Origin: Sphingobacteriales bacterium
GTDB taxonomy: Bacteria; Bacteroidota; Bacteroidia; Chitinophagales; UBA2359
Assembly (NCBI GenBank): GCA_016700115.1
Contig: CP064999.1
Span: forward strand, 2,170,001 to 2,234,000
Length of the DNA stretch: 64,000 bases
Reading direction: 5' to 3'
The notes under the pieces were generated by a model, which saw nothing but the letters and a program-made list of their open reading frames with translations, was not told the origin of the DNA and searched no databases. Each line of letters opens with the position of its first letter. Position 1 is the stretch's first letter. Positions 10,401-19,207 of the stretch are shown here, in pieces. A program made the position numbers and the translations under genes.

Positions 10401-10503
10401 CAATTGCCTGATAGTTAATTAGTTGTGGTGCTTGTGCAACAACTAACGAGGTGAAGCAAACTGTGAAAAATAGAATTGATAAAGTTGCATAAAAGTGTCT
10501 CAT
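7489..10503 (-). CDS. Giant repeat fibre protein with S74-type intramolecular chaperone tail
   Basis: A 1004-residue protein. The signal peptide (MRHFYATLSILFFTVCFTSL) is followed by a conserved Bacteroidota N-terminal domain (PQLINYQAIARNASGQAL, about 27-140). Residues from about 160 to 840 are some 35-40 repeats of 17 residues of the type NTTGSNNTATGYATL, resembling the YadA-like head repeats that build left-handed beta-roll trimers. The C-terminus (from about 871) is a peptidase-S74/endosialidase-chaperone domain: SDARFKSNVSNN, FIGFIAQEVEQAA, then a coiled coil (QEQQAMIEELKKQVAELQNK). In phage tail spikes this domain trimerises the fibre and then cuts itself off. In bacteria such proteins are predicted trimeric surface fibres. 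No phage genes adjoin it, so it is treated as a cell-surface protein. Confidence 0.9.
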   Translation of the reverse strand: MRHFYATLSILFFTVCFTSLVVAQAPQLINYQAIARNASGQALTNQDITIRFYVRQNNPAGLVLFSELHNTTTNQYGLFSLQIGGGVQINGQFVNIPWTDGMNKFLQVELDPDGPFGPEPTFDMGTQQLVSVPFSLYAQNTKWVRLDNNNLSVGNSLYNMSGSANVTLGNQNLQSNTSGGHNTAVGNNALAGNTDGFFNTALGGGSLNANTSGFFNTSAGHSSLSENTIGRGNSAFGFESLLSNTSGFSNVAIGVKSLAINSTRSNLVAVGDSTLYNNGLGATLFEHGTANTALGSKALFANTIGFRNTAVGSQSLYFNTIGANNVALGANSLRNNNIGSANSAIGTFSLASNTTGSNNTATGYATLQDNTTGSSNAAFGYFSLGKNTSGSFNVATGMQSLYNNTTGNNNTAVGRNSLYANTTGNNNTATGFMALSSNTTGTFNTANGSNALLGNTTGSDNTATGHEALYFNTAGIDNVANGRRSLYSNTTGSGNTATGREALSSNSTGNSNVAIGGYAMSSNTTASFNTSTGAFSLYSNTTGSENTANGFYAMQSNTTGEMNTSIGSRTLQTNTTGSRNQAMGFEALFNNTTTDDNIALGFKALRENNANGNIAIGSLALTNNTSGTENTAIGVEAMSGNTTGLSNTAIGFRALKNNGSNGFDNTALGVQTLFWNTSGTGNTAIGYYALRENLAGSFNIALGHKTLNNTRLGNNNIGIGRDALFSNDGGSANIAVGVRALYNAVSRNNLIAVGDSAMFYNTTGTGNTAIGSKGLFNITTGSRNTAVGSKGLFYTQTGSDNTVVGFEAGAVSGGGLFSQCTFVGSSIGIFNNRTNVTALGYSIQNAQCTDNNQVLLGNTAISQIRAQVSGITSYSDARFKSNVSNNMPGISFISKLNPVTYNQNPEMLHRIWGTSEESLANIDHSDIKAKRFIGFIAQEVEQAAKESGFDFPGIEKPLNANEAYSLRYTDFIMPMVKAMQEQQAMIEELKKQVAELQNKMKESK
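7990..10030 (-). repeat. 51-bp coding repeats of the fibre gene
   Basis: Degenerate tandem repeats of 51 bp (17 codons, NTTGxxNTAxGxxAL) inside the fibre gene. Unlike the minisatellites elsewhere in the window they are strongly diverged in DNA but conserved in protein, with Asn-Thr, Thr-Gly and Ala-Leu pairs kept. This indicates selection on the beta-roll rather than recent array expansion. Confidence 0.85.
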
Positions 10504-11177
10504 GTTATATCAGGTTAAGTTTTGTAAAATTGGATTTTAAAAAAGCTATGAATTGCCAATATTAAATGGCATACTGTAGTTAAATTCAATGGAAAACCTG
10601 CTGAGTAAAATTTGTAGGTATTTATTCCATGATATAACTTGCGCCTAAAAAGGTACAGCCACAATGGATATTAACCAACCGAGGCTGTACACGCTCATGG
10701 GAATGAAATCAATCAATTATTCCCAAGCGGCTTTTTAAGGCTGCATTTATAAAATGAAAATTTGTGGTTTGAAATGCCTTGGTTGAAGCAGATCATTTGT
10801 AAATCAGGGTGGATTCCGTTCATCCGAAACCGGAAAAAAATCGGTGAAACAGGTAATAGAACGGTGATAAGAGGTTGCAGCGCTAATGGAATGGTTAAGA
10901 CCGGTGGAGAAAATTCCAAATGAACAGCCGCAATACTTCCAACCCAAAAAGAACTAAGCTTTTTCATGGAGTGTAAATTTGTTGGGTAATTAATTGATTG
11001 ATGATGCAAAATTGCCTGTCAATCAAATACCGTTCAAACCAAAAATTGGAGTAAATTGCAAAGTCGAACGGATTAAACATTGCTGTAAGCCGTTAATATA
11101 AAGGCTTTACAGCGATTCAATCTGTTTGCGTTTTTTGCCGTAATGGATTTACTTTGCCTCGAAATCATCTTAATACA
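10504..11177. other. Divergent intergenic region with an inverted repeat
   Basis: These 674 bases separate the fibre gene (minus) from the helical-repeat gene (plus) and should contain both promoters. An 8-bp perfect inverted repeat (GTACAGCC at 10653..10660 and GGCTGTAC at 10683..10690, 22-base loop) is the only clear structure. A minus-strand frame at 10713..11009 has no recognisable domain and an implausible Pro/Leu/Ile-rich composition; I do not accept it as a gene. Confidence 0.45.
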
Positions 11178-12701
11178 ATGAAACCGTCTAACGACCTTTT
11201 TAGACTGATAAAGACATTAACCCGAAGTGAAAAAGGATATTTCAAAAAATTTGCACAACTGCATGGAAGCGGGAAAAACTCCGATTATCTAAGACTATTT
11301 GATGAAATTGATAAACAAACGGATGAATATGATGAAGACTTGGTACTTAAGAAATTTAAAAATAAGCCCATTTTAAAACATCTTTCGGCGACCAAAACCT
11401 ATTTGTTTCAACTTATTATCAGAAGTTTAAGGGCATATTACGAGCAAACAATTTGGTCGTTTAAAAACGAAAGTGTCTCACAGGGCATCGAAGTATTGAT
11501 TGAAAAAGGATTGTACGATATAGCAGATAAACTCATCGAAAAACAGGAAGAAGTTAATCTGAAACACGATGATAAATTAGCGCTGATTAAACTCTACAAA
11601 ATTCAACGAAGTTATATTTCAACCTTTCAAATAGGCAAACTCAATGTGTTTGACAATTTGCATAAAACGATAGAATTGATTGATACGTACAGGCTGAGCC
11701 TCAATTATTCGGAATTGTATCTTCAGATTTTTTCCTTTTTAAACACCCAAAACAATGTTAGAACAGAAGAACAAAAGAAAGAATGGGAACAGTTTATCCA
11801 AAATCCACTTTTACAATCATTGCCCGAAAATGCCTCTTTCCATACACGACTGTATTTCTATTTAACCCACTTCGCCTATCATGCCATCATGCAACAGTTT
11901 GATGAACAGGGTAATAACATCAGGACAGTAGTTGCTCTTTGGGATGAACATCAGCACCTTAAGTCAGAACAACTCATTCTTTTTTTAAGCACGCTCAATA
12001 ACTACTTCATTTATTGCTATTCCCACAACTTTTTGGAAGAATTTGAACAATATTTGAACAATCAAACTATTGCAGGAAACTCCACTTCCGTTCAGGCAGT
12101 ATGGTTTTCGCATACAAGCAATTGGAATATGGCAATACACATCAAACATCATCAGGTTGAAAAGTGTGTTAAGTTAGCCGAAAACATACATGATCAAATT
12201 CGATTACAGTATTCCGGAATCATCAAACCGTCTTCAGAAATTGCATTATTGGGCAATTGTGCGTTGATTTTTATCTGTAGTTTTCAATTCCAAAAAGCAC
12301 TTGACATACTTGAGTACCTTCTCAACAACAAGCATAAAAATATAAGGAAGGACTTAATGGTATATTTTCGTCTATGGTACTTGATAATTCATCTTGAATT
12401 GGAAAATGATATACTATTGGAACATGCTTTGAGATCGGTTCAAAGATATGCCATTAATCAGGAATACTACTTTGAGTATGAAAACCTATTTATCCGGTTT
12501 ATGAGAAAATATCTAAACACTCCCTATTCGCAAAGAAAGGAATTGTACTCACAATTGCTTGAAGCGATTGAAGAATTGGAAGACAACAACGAAATTGAGC
12601 GAAATTATATACAAAGAGAAGGTTTGCACAAACTATGGGTTAAACATAAAATATCGGGACAAAATCTCCTTGAAATTATTCAAAAACAAACTGAATTATA
12701 A
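11178..12701 (+). CDS. Helical-repeat protein of unknown function, paralogue of 619..2061
   Basis: A 507-residue soluble protein, all-helical by pattern, without signal peptide or membrane segment. I place the start at ATG 11178 (MKPSNDLFRLIKTLTRSEKG); an upstream in-frame TTG at 11154 would add eight residues but is less likely. The N-terminus has the block RSEKGYFKKFAQLHG, then DYLRLFDEIDKQ. The rest alternates Leu/Tyr/Lys-rich helices as in the gene at 619. Proteins of this shape are frequent, usually unnamed, in Chitinophagales- and Saprospiraceae-type genomes. No catalytic motif is visible. A tiny hydrophobic frame begins 14 bases downstream. Confidence 0.8.
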   Translation: MKPSNDLFRLIKTLTRSEKGYFKKFAQLHGSGKNSDYLRLFDEIDKQTDEYDEDLVLKKFKNKPILKHLSATKTYLFQLIIRSLRAYYEQTIWSFKNESVSQGIEVLIEKGLYDIADKLIEKQEEVNLKHDDKLALIKLYKIQRSYISTFQIGKLNVFDNLHKTIELIDTYRLSLNYSELYLQIFSFLNTQNNVRTEEQKKEWEQFIQNPLLQSLPENASFHTRLYFYLTHFAYHAIMQQFDEQGNNIRTVVALWDEHQHLKSEQLILFLSTLNNYFIYCYSHNFLEEFEQYLNNQTIAGNSTSVQAVWFSHTSNWNMAIHIKHHQVEKCVKLAENIHDQIRLQYSGIIKPSSEIALLGNCALIFICSFQFQKALDILEYLLNNKHKNIRKDLMVYFRLWYLIIHLELENDILLEHALRSVQRYAINQEYYFEYENLFIRFMRKYLNTPYSQRKELYSQLLEAIEELEDNNEIERNYIQREGLHKLWVKHKISGQNLLEIIQKQTEL

Positions 12702-12715
12702 CATCTTTATTCAGA

Positions 12716-12829
12716 ATGAAAGTTGATTGGGTTATAAAACAAATGATTGCTATCTGTATCTTGGTCTTTGCAATAAATGCCGGTCTAATGTCGAAAAACC
12801 CTGACAAACTTGTGGTAAGCAACTGTTGA
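12716..12829 (+). CDS. Possible 37-residue single-span membrane peptide
   Basis: ATG 12716 opens a short frame with an N-terminal charged stretch (MKVDWVIKQM), one hydrophobic segment (IAICILVFAINAGLM) and a polar tail ending in NC. It starts 14 bases after the stop of the helical-repeat gene, so it could be co-transcribed. The length, single membrane-like span and spacing are suggestive only; no homologue is known to me. Confidence 0.3.
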   Translation: MKVDWVIKQMIAICILVFAINAGLMSKNPDKLVVSNC

Positions 12830-13526
12830 CGGACCGTACTTTTCAAGGAGGCAAGGGTTAAATGATTTACTTTAAGTAACTGTTACAAGGTTGAAACATT
12901 CTGTTCCATTTCAGTTTGCTTTGAAATAAAACAACTTAGCGTAACCTGCTATTTACATGATGTAGGCGATGATTTGTTTTTACATCAAAGTGAGTACAGT
13001 TAATTGCAATGTTCTCATTTGTATGAACTTTTATAAGAATGAAATTTTACTGTGAAAAGGAAGGGGACAGCTCATTCCTACCTTTTTGCTTAATTTCAAT
13101 ATCCTACACACGGATTGCAATGCGCAGTAATAAAACCCGCTTAGTTTAACCCGTTTCATAAATAAAATCCTTTTCTGAAGAAACAACCACTTACCGTATA
13201 TTATATATAAGGAGGATTTCCATAAATCGACTCTCATAAAGAGTTCAAATTTTAATTTAATAGACAAAACAGTGAAAAACAGGGAAGTTATGAAATAAAA
13301 CACAGTTATTATGACCAATACTGTTGAGTTTTGCGACAATACCGGGGAGTTTTTTTAAGTTACTGAGGGGAATTTGAATAAGTCGAAACCAGACTATTTT
13401 AAAAAAAGGAAGTAAGTTCGGGATTTGTCTTCCATATTACCAAATTAGCATGGCAGTTGTGAGATTAGCCAACGGATGAGGAGGTGTATCCGTTCCTATT
13501 AGTAAACAATTCAAAATTCTGATACG
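12830..13526. other. AT-rich intergenic region
   Basis: About 700 bases with no convincing gene. A minus-strand frame (13031..13339) begins with a hydrophobic stretch but then becomes compositionally random, and I reject it. Near the right end (13412..13495) are blocks resembling those at 2065..2150. The promoter of the Ig-like secreted protein at 13527 should lie in the last 100 bases. Confidence 0.4.
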
Positions 13527-14981
13527 ATGAAAAGATTACTGTCAACATGGTTTATTGCTATTTTTTTAAATGCAAACACATTTGCACAAGATGTGCCTCC
13601 AACAATTGAAGAAGTAATTACAGCCTTAAACGGCAATTGGGATTGGAAATATACAGTAATGAGTTTTTTTCCGGATACAGTTACAGTTGAAGAAGCGAGT
13701 CCAATTGAACTTAGTTTCAGCAATATCGGACCATTGCCCCCCAATTCCATTTACTATATGTTCACCGGTGTTACGGTAGGGGTTGCAAGCGGAATTACAG
13801 AGATTACTGCAACAGCTAACGGTTGGTCGGTACAATTTGAAGTCAATATAAGCGGTTCGTTTCCATGGGAAATCATCGTGTTAAATGATAACGAGCTTTT
13901 GTTTTTAGACGGCTCAATGGTAGTAGATGGCCCTTATGCCCATTATTTTACCAGAGCTGTTTCCTCAGACTGTTTACAGGTGAATCCGGTAATAACGGGC
14001 GATCTGTTTGTGAACTGTGAATATGAAACTAGTGTACTAAGTACTCAAACCTTCGACACCTATCAATGGTATAGAAGAGGTTATTTTGATTCAAATGCTG
14101 TTCCTATTCCGGGCGCTACGGGTCAGACTTATACTGTGAATATTTACGATGTGCTCAGTTACTTTAGTGTTGCCGTAACCTCAGATACTTGTTCTGTAAC
14201 TTCAAATGAAGTGCTGATTGACCAATTGATTAGTTTGCCGCCCTATGTGGTGAGCGAGGGAGATTTTACCATAGACACTAATGGCAATACCATTGTTTGC
14301 CCGGGTGATACATTGTGGCTGACAGCTTATAATATTGCCAATTTGCAATGGTATATCAACGGGGAATCTTTGGGGGCTATTAACCAAAACCCGCTGCCGG
14401 TTACTTATACCGGGAATTACACAGTAACAGGCAATGATCCTATCTGTACGCTGAATCCGGTGAGCCTTGGGCTTGAAATAGGAGTAATTGCACCTCCAAA
14501 ACCGCAATTAGAACCCTTATCCTTAACCGAAGAAATAGGGATTTTGGTGAATAATGCCGAGGACTTCGTCTCTTTCCAATGGTATTACAATGGTATGCCG
14601 ATTATAAACGCAACAAATTCATCATACTTATTTGATAGTTTGCAATTTGGCGACTTTTATGTAGCAACTATTGATTCTTATGGATGTAATGCGTTTTCTG
14701 ACATTTATAGTTTTACGACAGGTACAGACTCTCCGGATTTAATGAATCCCGTTTTATTTTATCCTATGCCGGTATCTGAAACACTATACTTTGGAAACCT
14801 TTCGAATGAACAAATTTATACAGCCACGCTTTATGAATTGACCGGACGAATTTTGTTTCAAAATCAGGTTAATAATAATTCAGGAATAAAAATTTCACAT
14901 CTGCCCGAAGGCATTTATCTTTGTAAAATCAGCGATTCGAGAGGGAGTTTATACATTCAAAAAGTAGTTATAGCAAGATAA
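13527..14981 (+). CDS. T9SS-secreted protein with Ig-like domains
   Basis: A 484-residue exported protein. Signal peptide MKRLLSTWFIAIFLNANTFA is followed by a lipocalin-like or unknown beta domain (about 22-145, TALNGNWDWKYTVMSFFPD). Then come at least three Ig/PKD-like beta repeats with the recurring 'YQWYRRG', 'LQWYINGESLG' and 'FQWYYNGMPI' strands, typical of Bacteroidota adhesins. The last 80 residues form a type A T9SS sorting domain: NPVLFYPMPVSETLYF, LYELTGRILFQNQV, LPEGIYLCKISD and a final basic VVIAR. The product should cross the outer membrane by T9SS and be attached to the surface or released. Its role is unknown; it stands alone. Confidence 0.85.
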   Translation: MKRLLSTWFIAIFLNANTFAQDVPPTIEEVITALNGNWDWKYTVMSFFPDTVTVEEASPIELSFSNIGPLPPNSIYYMFTGVTVGVASGITEITATANGWSVQFEVNISGSFPWEIIVLNDNELLFLDGSMVVDGPYAHYFTRAVSSDCLQVNPVITGDLFVNCEYETSVLSTQTFDTYQWYRRGYFDSNAVPIPGATGQTYTVNIYDVLSYFSVAVTSDTCSVTSNEVLIDQLISLPPYVVSEGDFTIDTNGNTIVCPGDTLWLTAYNIANLQWYINGESLGAINQNPLPVTYTGNYTVTGNDPICTLNPVSLGLEIGVIAPPKPQLEPLSLTEEIGILVNNAEDFVSFQWYYNGMPIINATNSSYLFDSLQFGDFYVATIDSYGCNAFSDIYSFTTGTDSPDLMNPVLFYPMPVSETLYFGNLSNEQIYTATLYELTGRILFQNQVNNNSGIKISHLPEGIYLCKISDSRGSLYIQKVVIAR

Positions 14982-15160
14982 ACCCAATAAATATGGGAAT
15001 TGATTTAGATGATTAAGTTTGAAATGTTTTTTGGTGAAATTTGTATTTGAGTCTTCTGGCTTTTTCTTAATCCGGTAGGTTAGTCGTGTTTATTTGTAAC
15101 TTTATCCCAAAATTTATATCTAAACACTTTCTCAGTTTACCAAACTCCCACAACTGTAAA

Positions 15161-15847
15161 ATGAAACATAAATCTTGTATTATCTTCATCGTTTGGATGC
15201 ATTTCATGTTCTTGCCCAATTCTGTTTTTGCACAACAAGAAGCCCCCGTTGCTATTATATCAGATGTGAATGCTACAGTTACATTTATTGCGAATCAATA
15301 TACGATTGTGCCGGATGATGATAACAGTCAGCGTTATATGCCCCGTAATCTGGAGGAACAGTTTAAAGAAGACGGATTGAAGGTGATCATTAGCGGAAAA
15401 GTGTTTGCCATTCCACCAAACGTAAGAATGATAGGAACGCCTTTTGAAATCACTAAAATCACATTGCAAAACACCCAAAACGAAACAGTCCCTCTTGTAA
15501 ATAATAAAGAAGGCGGCGACAAACCAAATTTCAACAATGAAAACCAGCCTGCTGATGTTTCAGTTACTAACAGGACAGACTACGTCGAGGTCGGTTATAC
15601 CACCAAACTATCCAATATAAAAGGCACGATTATCCTGATTGGCAGCACCTTTTTGATTGAAACCGACAAAGGGATGCGCTATTACCCCATGAACTTGTCC
15701 CCGGAGTTTAAAGTCGAAAAGCAAAAAGTAATTTTTAACGGCATGTCAGGCAGCCCCCCTCCTAATGTGAAAATGAAAGGACATCCTTTGAAAATTACCA
15801 AAATGGAAAAAATCGTCCCTAAAAAATGGTGGCAGTTTTGGAAATAA
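15161..15847 (+). CDS. Exported protein with an internally duplicated beta domain
   Basis: A 228-residue protein when started at ATG 15161 (MKHKSCIIFIVWMHFMFL), which gives a proper signal peptide ending at VFAQQ; an upstream in-frame start at 15086 would bury that signal. The mature part contains two copies of one ~65-residue unit. Copy 1 runs from ATVTFIANQYTIVPDDD to PPNVRMIGTPFEITKI, and copy 2 from GTIILIGSTFLIETDKG to PPNVKMKGHPLKITKM. Both carry the 'YxPxNLxxxFK' and 'KVIxxG' strands between. The ending KKWWQFWK is strikingly aromatic and basic. I do not recognise the family; the fold is probably a small beta-barrel. It ends 116 bases before a convergent lipoprotein gene. Confidence 0.75.
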   Translation: MKHKSCIIFIVWMHFMFLPNSVFAQQEAPVAIISDVNATVTFIANQYTIVPDDDNSQRYMPRNLEEQFKEDGLKVIISGKVFAIPPNVRMIGTPFEITKITLQNTQNETVPLVNNKEGGDKPNFNNENQPADVSVTNRTDYVEVGYTTKLSNIKGTIILIGSTFLIETDKGMRYYPMNLSPEFKVEKQKVIFNGMSGSPPPNVKMKGHPLKITKMEKIVPKKWWQFWK

Positions 15848-15963
15848 TTAGCCTAAGTTTCCTGACCCTTTTGTTTCTTTTAATACGGCAGCTTTGATTG
15901 AAATGGTTGGAAAGTTAAAAGGTTGATTCTACCGCTTTCCTTTCTTTTCAAACAAAGAATCAG

Positions 15964-16389
15964 CTAACGAGTAGCTTTTTCAATACATTGACTGTTCCAT
16001 TTAGTTTGGTCGGTATAGGCTTCACGTACATAAATCGGTTCGTAGTAGTATTGAATTTTTTCCAAAAAGCATTGACAAAAAACATCTCCGTAAATATCTG
16101 TTTGGCTCTGCATCATCTGCCCGCAATAGCTGAGTTGAAATTTCATTTCCTGTTGCGACCAACCTGTTTCAGATACTATGGTAATGCCCTTTTCGGCTTT
16201 GGGTATTTTGGTACCGTTTGAGGTTACATAAAAGGTTTCTTCTCCCTCTTCAATGATGGTCAATTGTTTTTTTGAGCCTGTCGAATTTATGTTCTGAGGG
16301 GTTTCTGAACCAGATGATGAATCAGACTGACTTCCACATGAATAAACCGATAGTATTGCAATACATAACAACCAAAAACGTAATAGCAT
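15964..16389 (-). CDS. Small putative lipoprotein
   Basis: A 141-residue protein with a lipoprotein signal (LLCIAILSVYSC, lipid-modified Cys18) and then a Ser-rich linker (GSQSDSSSGSE). The folded part (about 45-141) has Trp and four cysteines (SYCGQ, FCQCFLEK, SQCIEKA), possibly disulfide-bonded in the periplasm. The segment FLEKIQYYYEP looks helical. No family recognised. It is the only gene on its strand between two larger units, with 134 bases to the downstream end of the BNR gene. Confidence 0.7.
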   Translation of the reverse strand: MLLRFWLLCIAILSVYSCGSQSDSSSGSETPQNINSTGSKKQLTIIEEGEETFYVTSNGTKIPKAEKGITIVSETGWSQQEMKFQLSYCGQMMQSQTDIYGDVFCQCFLEKIQYYYEPIYVREAYTDQTKWNSQCIEKATR

Positions 16390-16523
16390 ATTTTGTTTTT
16401 TTTAGACAAACTAAAACAGATGATTACTCATTTTAAAGCAGTATCAATTTGACCGTTCTCGTTGTAGAATGCAGATAATTTTTAGAAGTCGTAAACTTTG
16501 CAAAACAGACAACGGACAATTGT

Positions 16524-19109
16524 TTATTCCACAATGACTTTCCCTCTGTAAGTTTTTGAACCGGAAACTAATTCAACGACATAGATTCCCGAAACCAGGT
16601 CATCAACTTCAACAGAACTTTGTAGTCCATTTACCGGTAAAAACCGGGTAAGCTTCAATTGACCTTGAATATTAAACATATTCATTTTTACCCACTCGTC
16701 TGTAACAGGTTCCAAAAGTTGTAAAGTAATTTTCTGACTTGCCGGATTGGGGAAAATAACAAGTGGGGCAGATGCTGAAATCTGGGTAAAGATTCCCACT
16801 GGGTCTTCGTCATTTACCTGAAGCAATGAATCAATAGGAAAACTCATCATGGAACGGGCAAAGGTTCCGGCAACCAACCGGCGGTTTACAGGGTCATAGG
16901 TTATGTCGAACACACTGACATAAGGCATATTGCTGCCAAGGCGCATCCAGGAAAAACCACCATTCACTGAGCCATAGACCCCTATATCGGTCGCTACTGC
17001 TAAGACAGTATCTTGCGGTATATCGGGCATAATCCAGATATCATTTACTCCCATAGGTGGCAAATCGGAGCTAATGTCTTCCCAGGTACTCCCATAGTTA
17101 TAGGATTTAAAAACATGGGGTAAAAATCCATTGCCTTTATAGCCGGATATAGTAGTATAGACTACATCGGCTGATCCCGGAGAACAATGAACAGAGGTAA
17201 CATAACGGTCAGGCAAAGTACCATTGATATTTTCCCAGTCTCCACCCATATTCAGGCTGCGCCAGACATTTCCATCCGAAGTTCCGGCATATAAGATATC
17301 GGGGCTTAGGGGAGATTCGGCAATCGAGGTAATATTGTGAAAATTATTACCAAATATAACGCCATCTGTGAGGTCAGGACTAATGGCTTCCCAGCTTTCA
17401 TCGGGTCCAGTTGTGTTGATATATATGCGATAGGTGCCTCTGTACAACACATCCGGATTGTGAGCGCTCATGATATAAGGGGTATCCCAATTGGTGCGGT
17501 CTTCATTATCAATACCTGAGTTACAACCCGAAAAACTATCACCACCGTTGGAAGTAACCACTATGCTGCCATTCTGCATTTCACAATAAAAAATGTTGGG
17601 GTCTGTAGGGTGATATACAGGCTGAAATCCATCGGCTCCGTAAATTCTGATCCAATCATCAATCGCAGCAATGCTGCCGGAAGTTGTACCGTTGTCTTGT
17701 GCTCCTCCGGTATAAATGCCCGGTTGATGGGGGTTGTAGGCAATCCGGTAAAACTGAGTGTTTGGAATGTCTTCCACATCCACCCAGGAAGCTGCGCTAT
17801 CATCTGAGCGATATAACCCCCCGTCTGTAGCTAATAAAATTGAATTTTCCTGTGTAAACACCAGGGCATGTTTATCTGCATGAACATCATAAATCCACCA
17901 TTCAGGAGTGGCCAGTTGCCAATCTGTTCCATTATTCGTAGTTTTGTGTAAGTCCACACCAAGCAGATAGATTTCCTGATCATTCAAAGGGTTGATGTTT
18001 ATTTTTCCGAAATACCAACCAAAGTTGCCCAGCGGATCATCTCCCCCAAAGGAATCGGAAGATGCAATTTGGTACCAACTGTCTCCGCCGTCATCGGTTC
18101 GGTAAACTCCGTTTAACTGACTGCTTACATCCACAATGACCGCTACGAGGATATCGGGATTAGTAGCAAACATGTCGAGACCAATCCGGTTTAAATCTCC
18201 TTCGGGAAGCCCGTTTGTCAGGTTCGTCCAGTTGGCACCACCGTTCACGGTTTTCCAGATTTTGCAGTCCTCTCCGGCAACAATTGTTTCCTGGTTATTG
18301 CGTATCCTGTTCCACGAAGTTGCATAGACAATACTTGGGTTTTCGGGGTTCATCACCACATCCACTACGCCGGCATCATCATCTACAAACAATACTTTAT
18401 TCCAGGAGTTGCCTCCATTTGTGGTTTTGTATAGCCCGCGATTTTCGTCCCGCTCATAAGGGTTTCCCATAGTTCCGACATAGATTTCACTTGGATTTTG
18501 CGGGTTAATTCTTATTTTTGAAATAATCCGACCTTCTGCCAATCCGATATTTGTCCAGGTGTTCCCCCCATCTGTGCTTTTATACAATCCGTTTCCAACG
18601 GCAAAAGTGATAGAAATATTGACATCACCGGTCCCCACGTAAACAATTTCGGGATTTACAGGATCCAATGCTATATGTCCGATGGCTAAAAAAGGCTGAT
18701 CGTCAAAAATCGGAATCCAGTTATCTCCGCCATCAGTCGTTTTAAACACTCCTCCTTTTGCACAACCCACATAAATAATGTCGCTGTTGGTAGGATGAAC
18801 AGCAATCGTATTAATTCGACCCCCAATATTTGTCGGACCTTCAAGATTCCAGGGAGTATCAGTGGCACTGTTTTTAAGGTTCAGGGTTTCGTGTTGTTTT
18901 GCTTTGTTGACCGTTTTTACATAAGCTTCGAGGTCAAGCGTGAAATCAGGATAGGTCCGGGCAAGGAAATGTGCCTCATCGGGACGCAATATATCCCTGC
19001 TAACAATATTCTTATTTTCCGACAGAGCAAAACGCTGGATAAAAATATAACTAAATGCTGCAACTACCAAACATAGCGCAAGCATTGCTGAAATTCGCTG
19101 ATAACTCAT
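16524..19109 (-). CDS. T9SS-secreted BNR/sortilin-like beta-propeller protein
   Basis: An 861-residue exported protein with a hydrophobic N-terminal segment (ALCLVVAAFSYIFI). Residues from about 95 to 770 contain at least ten Asp-box (BNR) motifs of the form SxDxGxTW, for example KTTDGGDNWIPI, KSTDGGNTWTNI, RTDDGGDSWYQI and KSYNYGSTWEDI. This is the pattern of a sortilin/VPS10-like propeller, often found in glycosidase-like and adhesive proteins. The C-terminal ~80 residues are a T9SS sorting domain: VIFPNPASQKITLQLLEP, MFNIQGQLKLTRF and LVSGIYVVELVSG. It has no sialidase arginine triad that I can see, so a binding or structural role on the surface is more likely than catalysis. Confidence 0.85.
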   Translation of the reverse strand: MSYQRISAMLALCLVVAAFSYIFIQRFALSENKNIVSRDILRPDEAHFLARTYPDFTLDLEAYVKTVNKAKQHETLNLKNSATDTPWNLEGPTNIGGRINTIAVHPTNSDIIYVGCAKGGVFKTTDGGDNWIPIFDDQPFLAIGHIALDPVNPEIVYVGTGDVNISITFAVGNGLYKSTDGGNTWTNIGLAEGRIISKIRINPQNPSEIYVGTMGNPYERDENRGLYKTTNGGNSWNKVLFVDDDAGVVDVVMNPENPSIVYATSWNRIRNNQETIVAGEDCKIWKTVNGGANWTNLTNGLPEGDLNRIGLDMFATNPDILVAVIVDVSSQLNGVYRTDDGGDSWYQIASSDSFGGDDPLGNFGWYFGKININPLNDQEIYLLGVDLHKTTNNGTDWQLATPEWWIYDVHADKHALVFTQENSILLATDGGLYRSDDSAASWVDVEDIPNTQFYRIAYNPHQPGIYTGGAQDNGTTSGSIAAIDDWIRIYGADGFQPVYHPTDPNIFYCEMQNGSIVVTSNGGDSFSGCNSGIDNEDRTNWDTPYIMSAHNPDVLYRGTYRIYINTTGPDESWEAISPDLTDGVIFGNNFHNITSIAESPLSPDILYAGTSDGNVWRSLNMGGDWENINGTLPDRYVTSVHCSPGSADVVYTTISGYKGNGFLPHVFKSYNYGSTWEDISSDLPPMGVNDIWIMPDIPQDTVLAVATDIGVYGSVNGGFSWMRLGSNMPYVSVFDITYDPVNRRLVAGTFARSMMSFPIDSLLQVNDEDPVGIFTQISASAPLVIFPNPASQKITLQLLEPVTDEWVKMNMFNIQGQLKLTRFLPVNGLQSSVEVDDLVSGIYVVELVSGSKTYRGKVIVE

Positions 19110-19207
19110 GTTGAAAGGTTATTTCAGAAAGTTAATAAATAATTGCTGAACTCAGAAACAAATCAAAAATAAACAATAAAAAAACTGCCTCAACAAAAAA
19201 CAATACG

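Noticed and set aside
10713..11009. 98-codon minus-strand frame
   Set aside because: No domain, Pro/Leu/Ile-rich and compositionally random; probably fortuitous.
13031..13339. 102-codon minus-strand frame with hydrophobic start
   Set aside because: The hydrophobic N-terminus could be a membrane peptide, but the rest has no pattern and the region looks non-coding.
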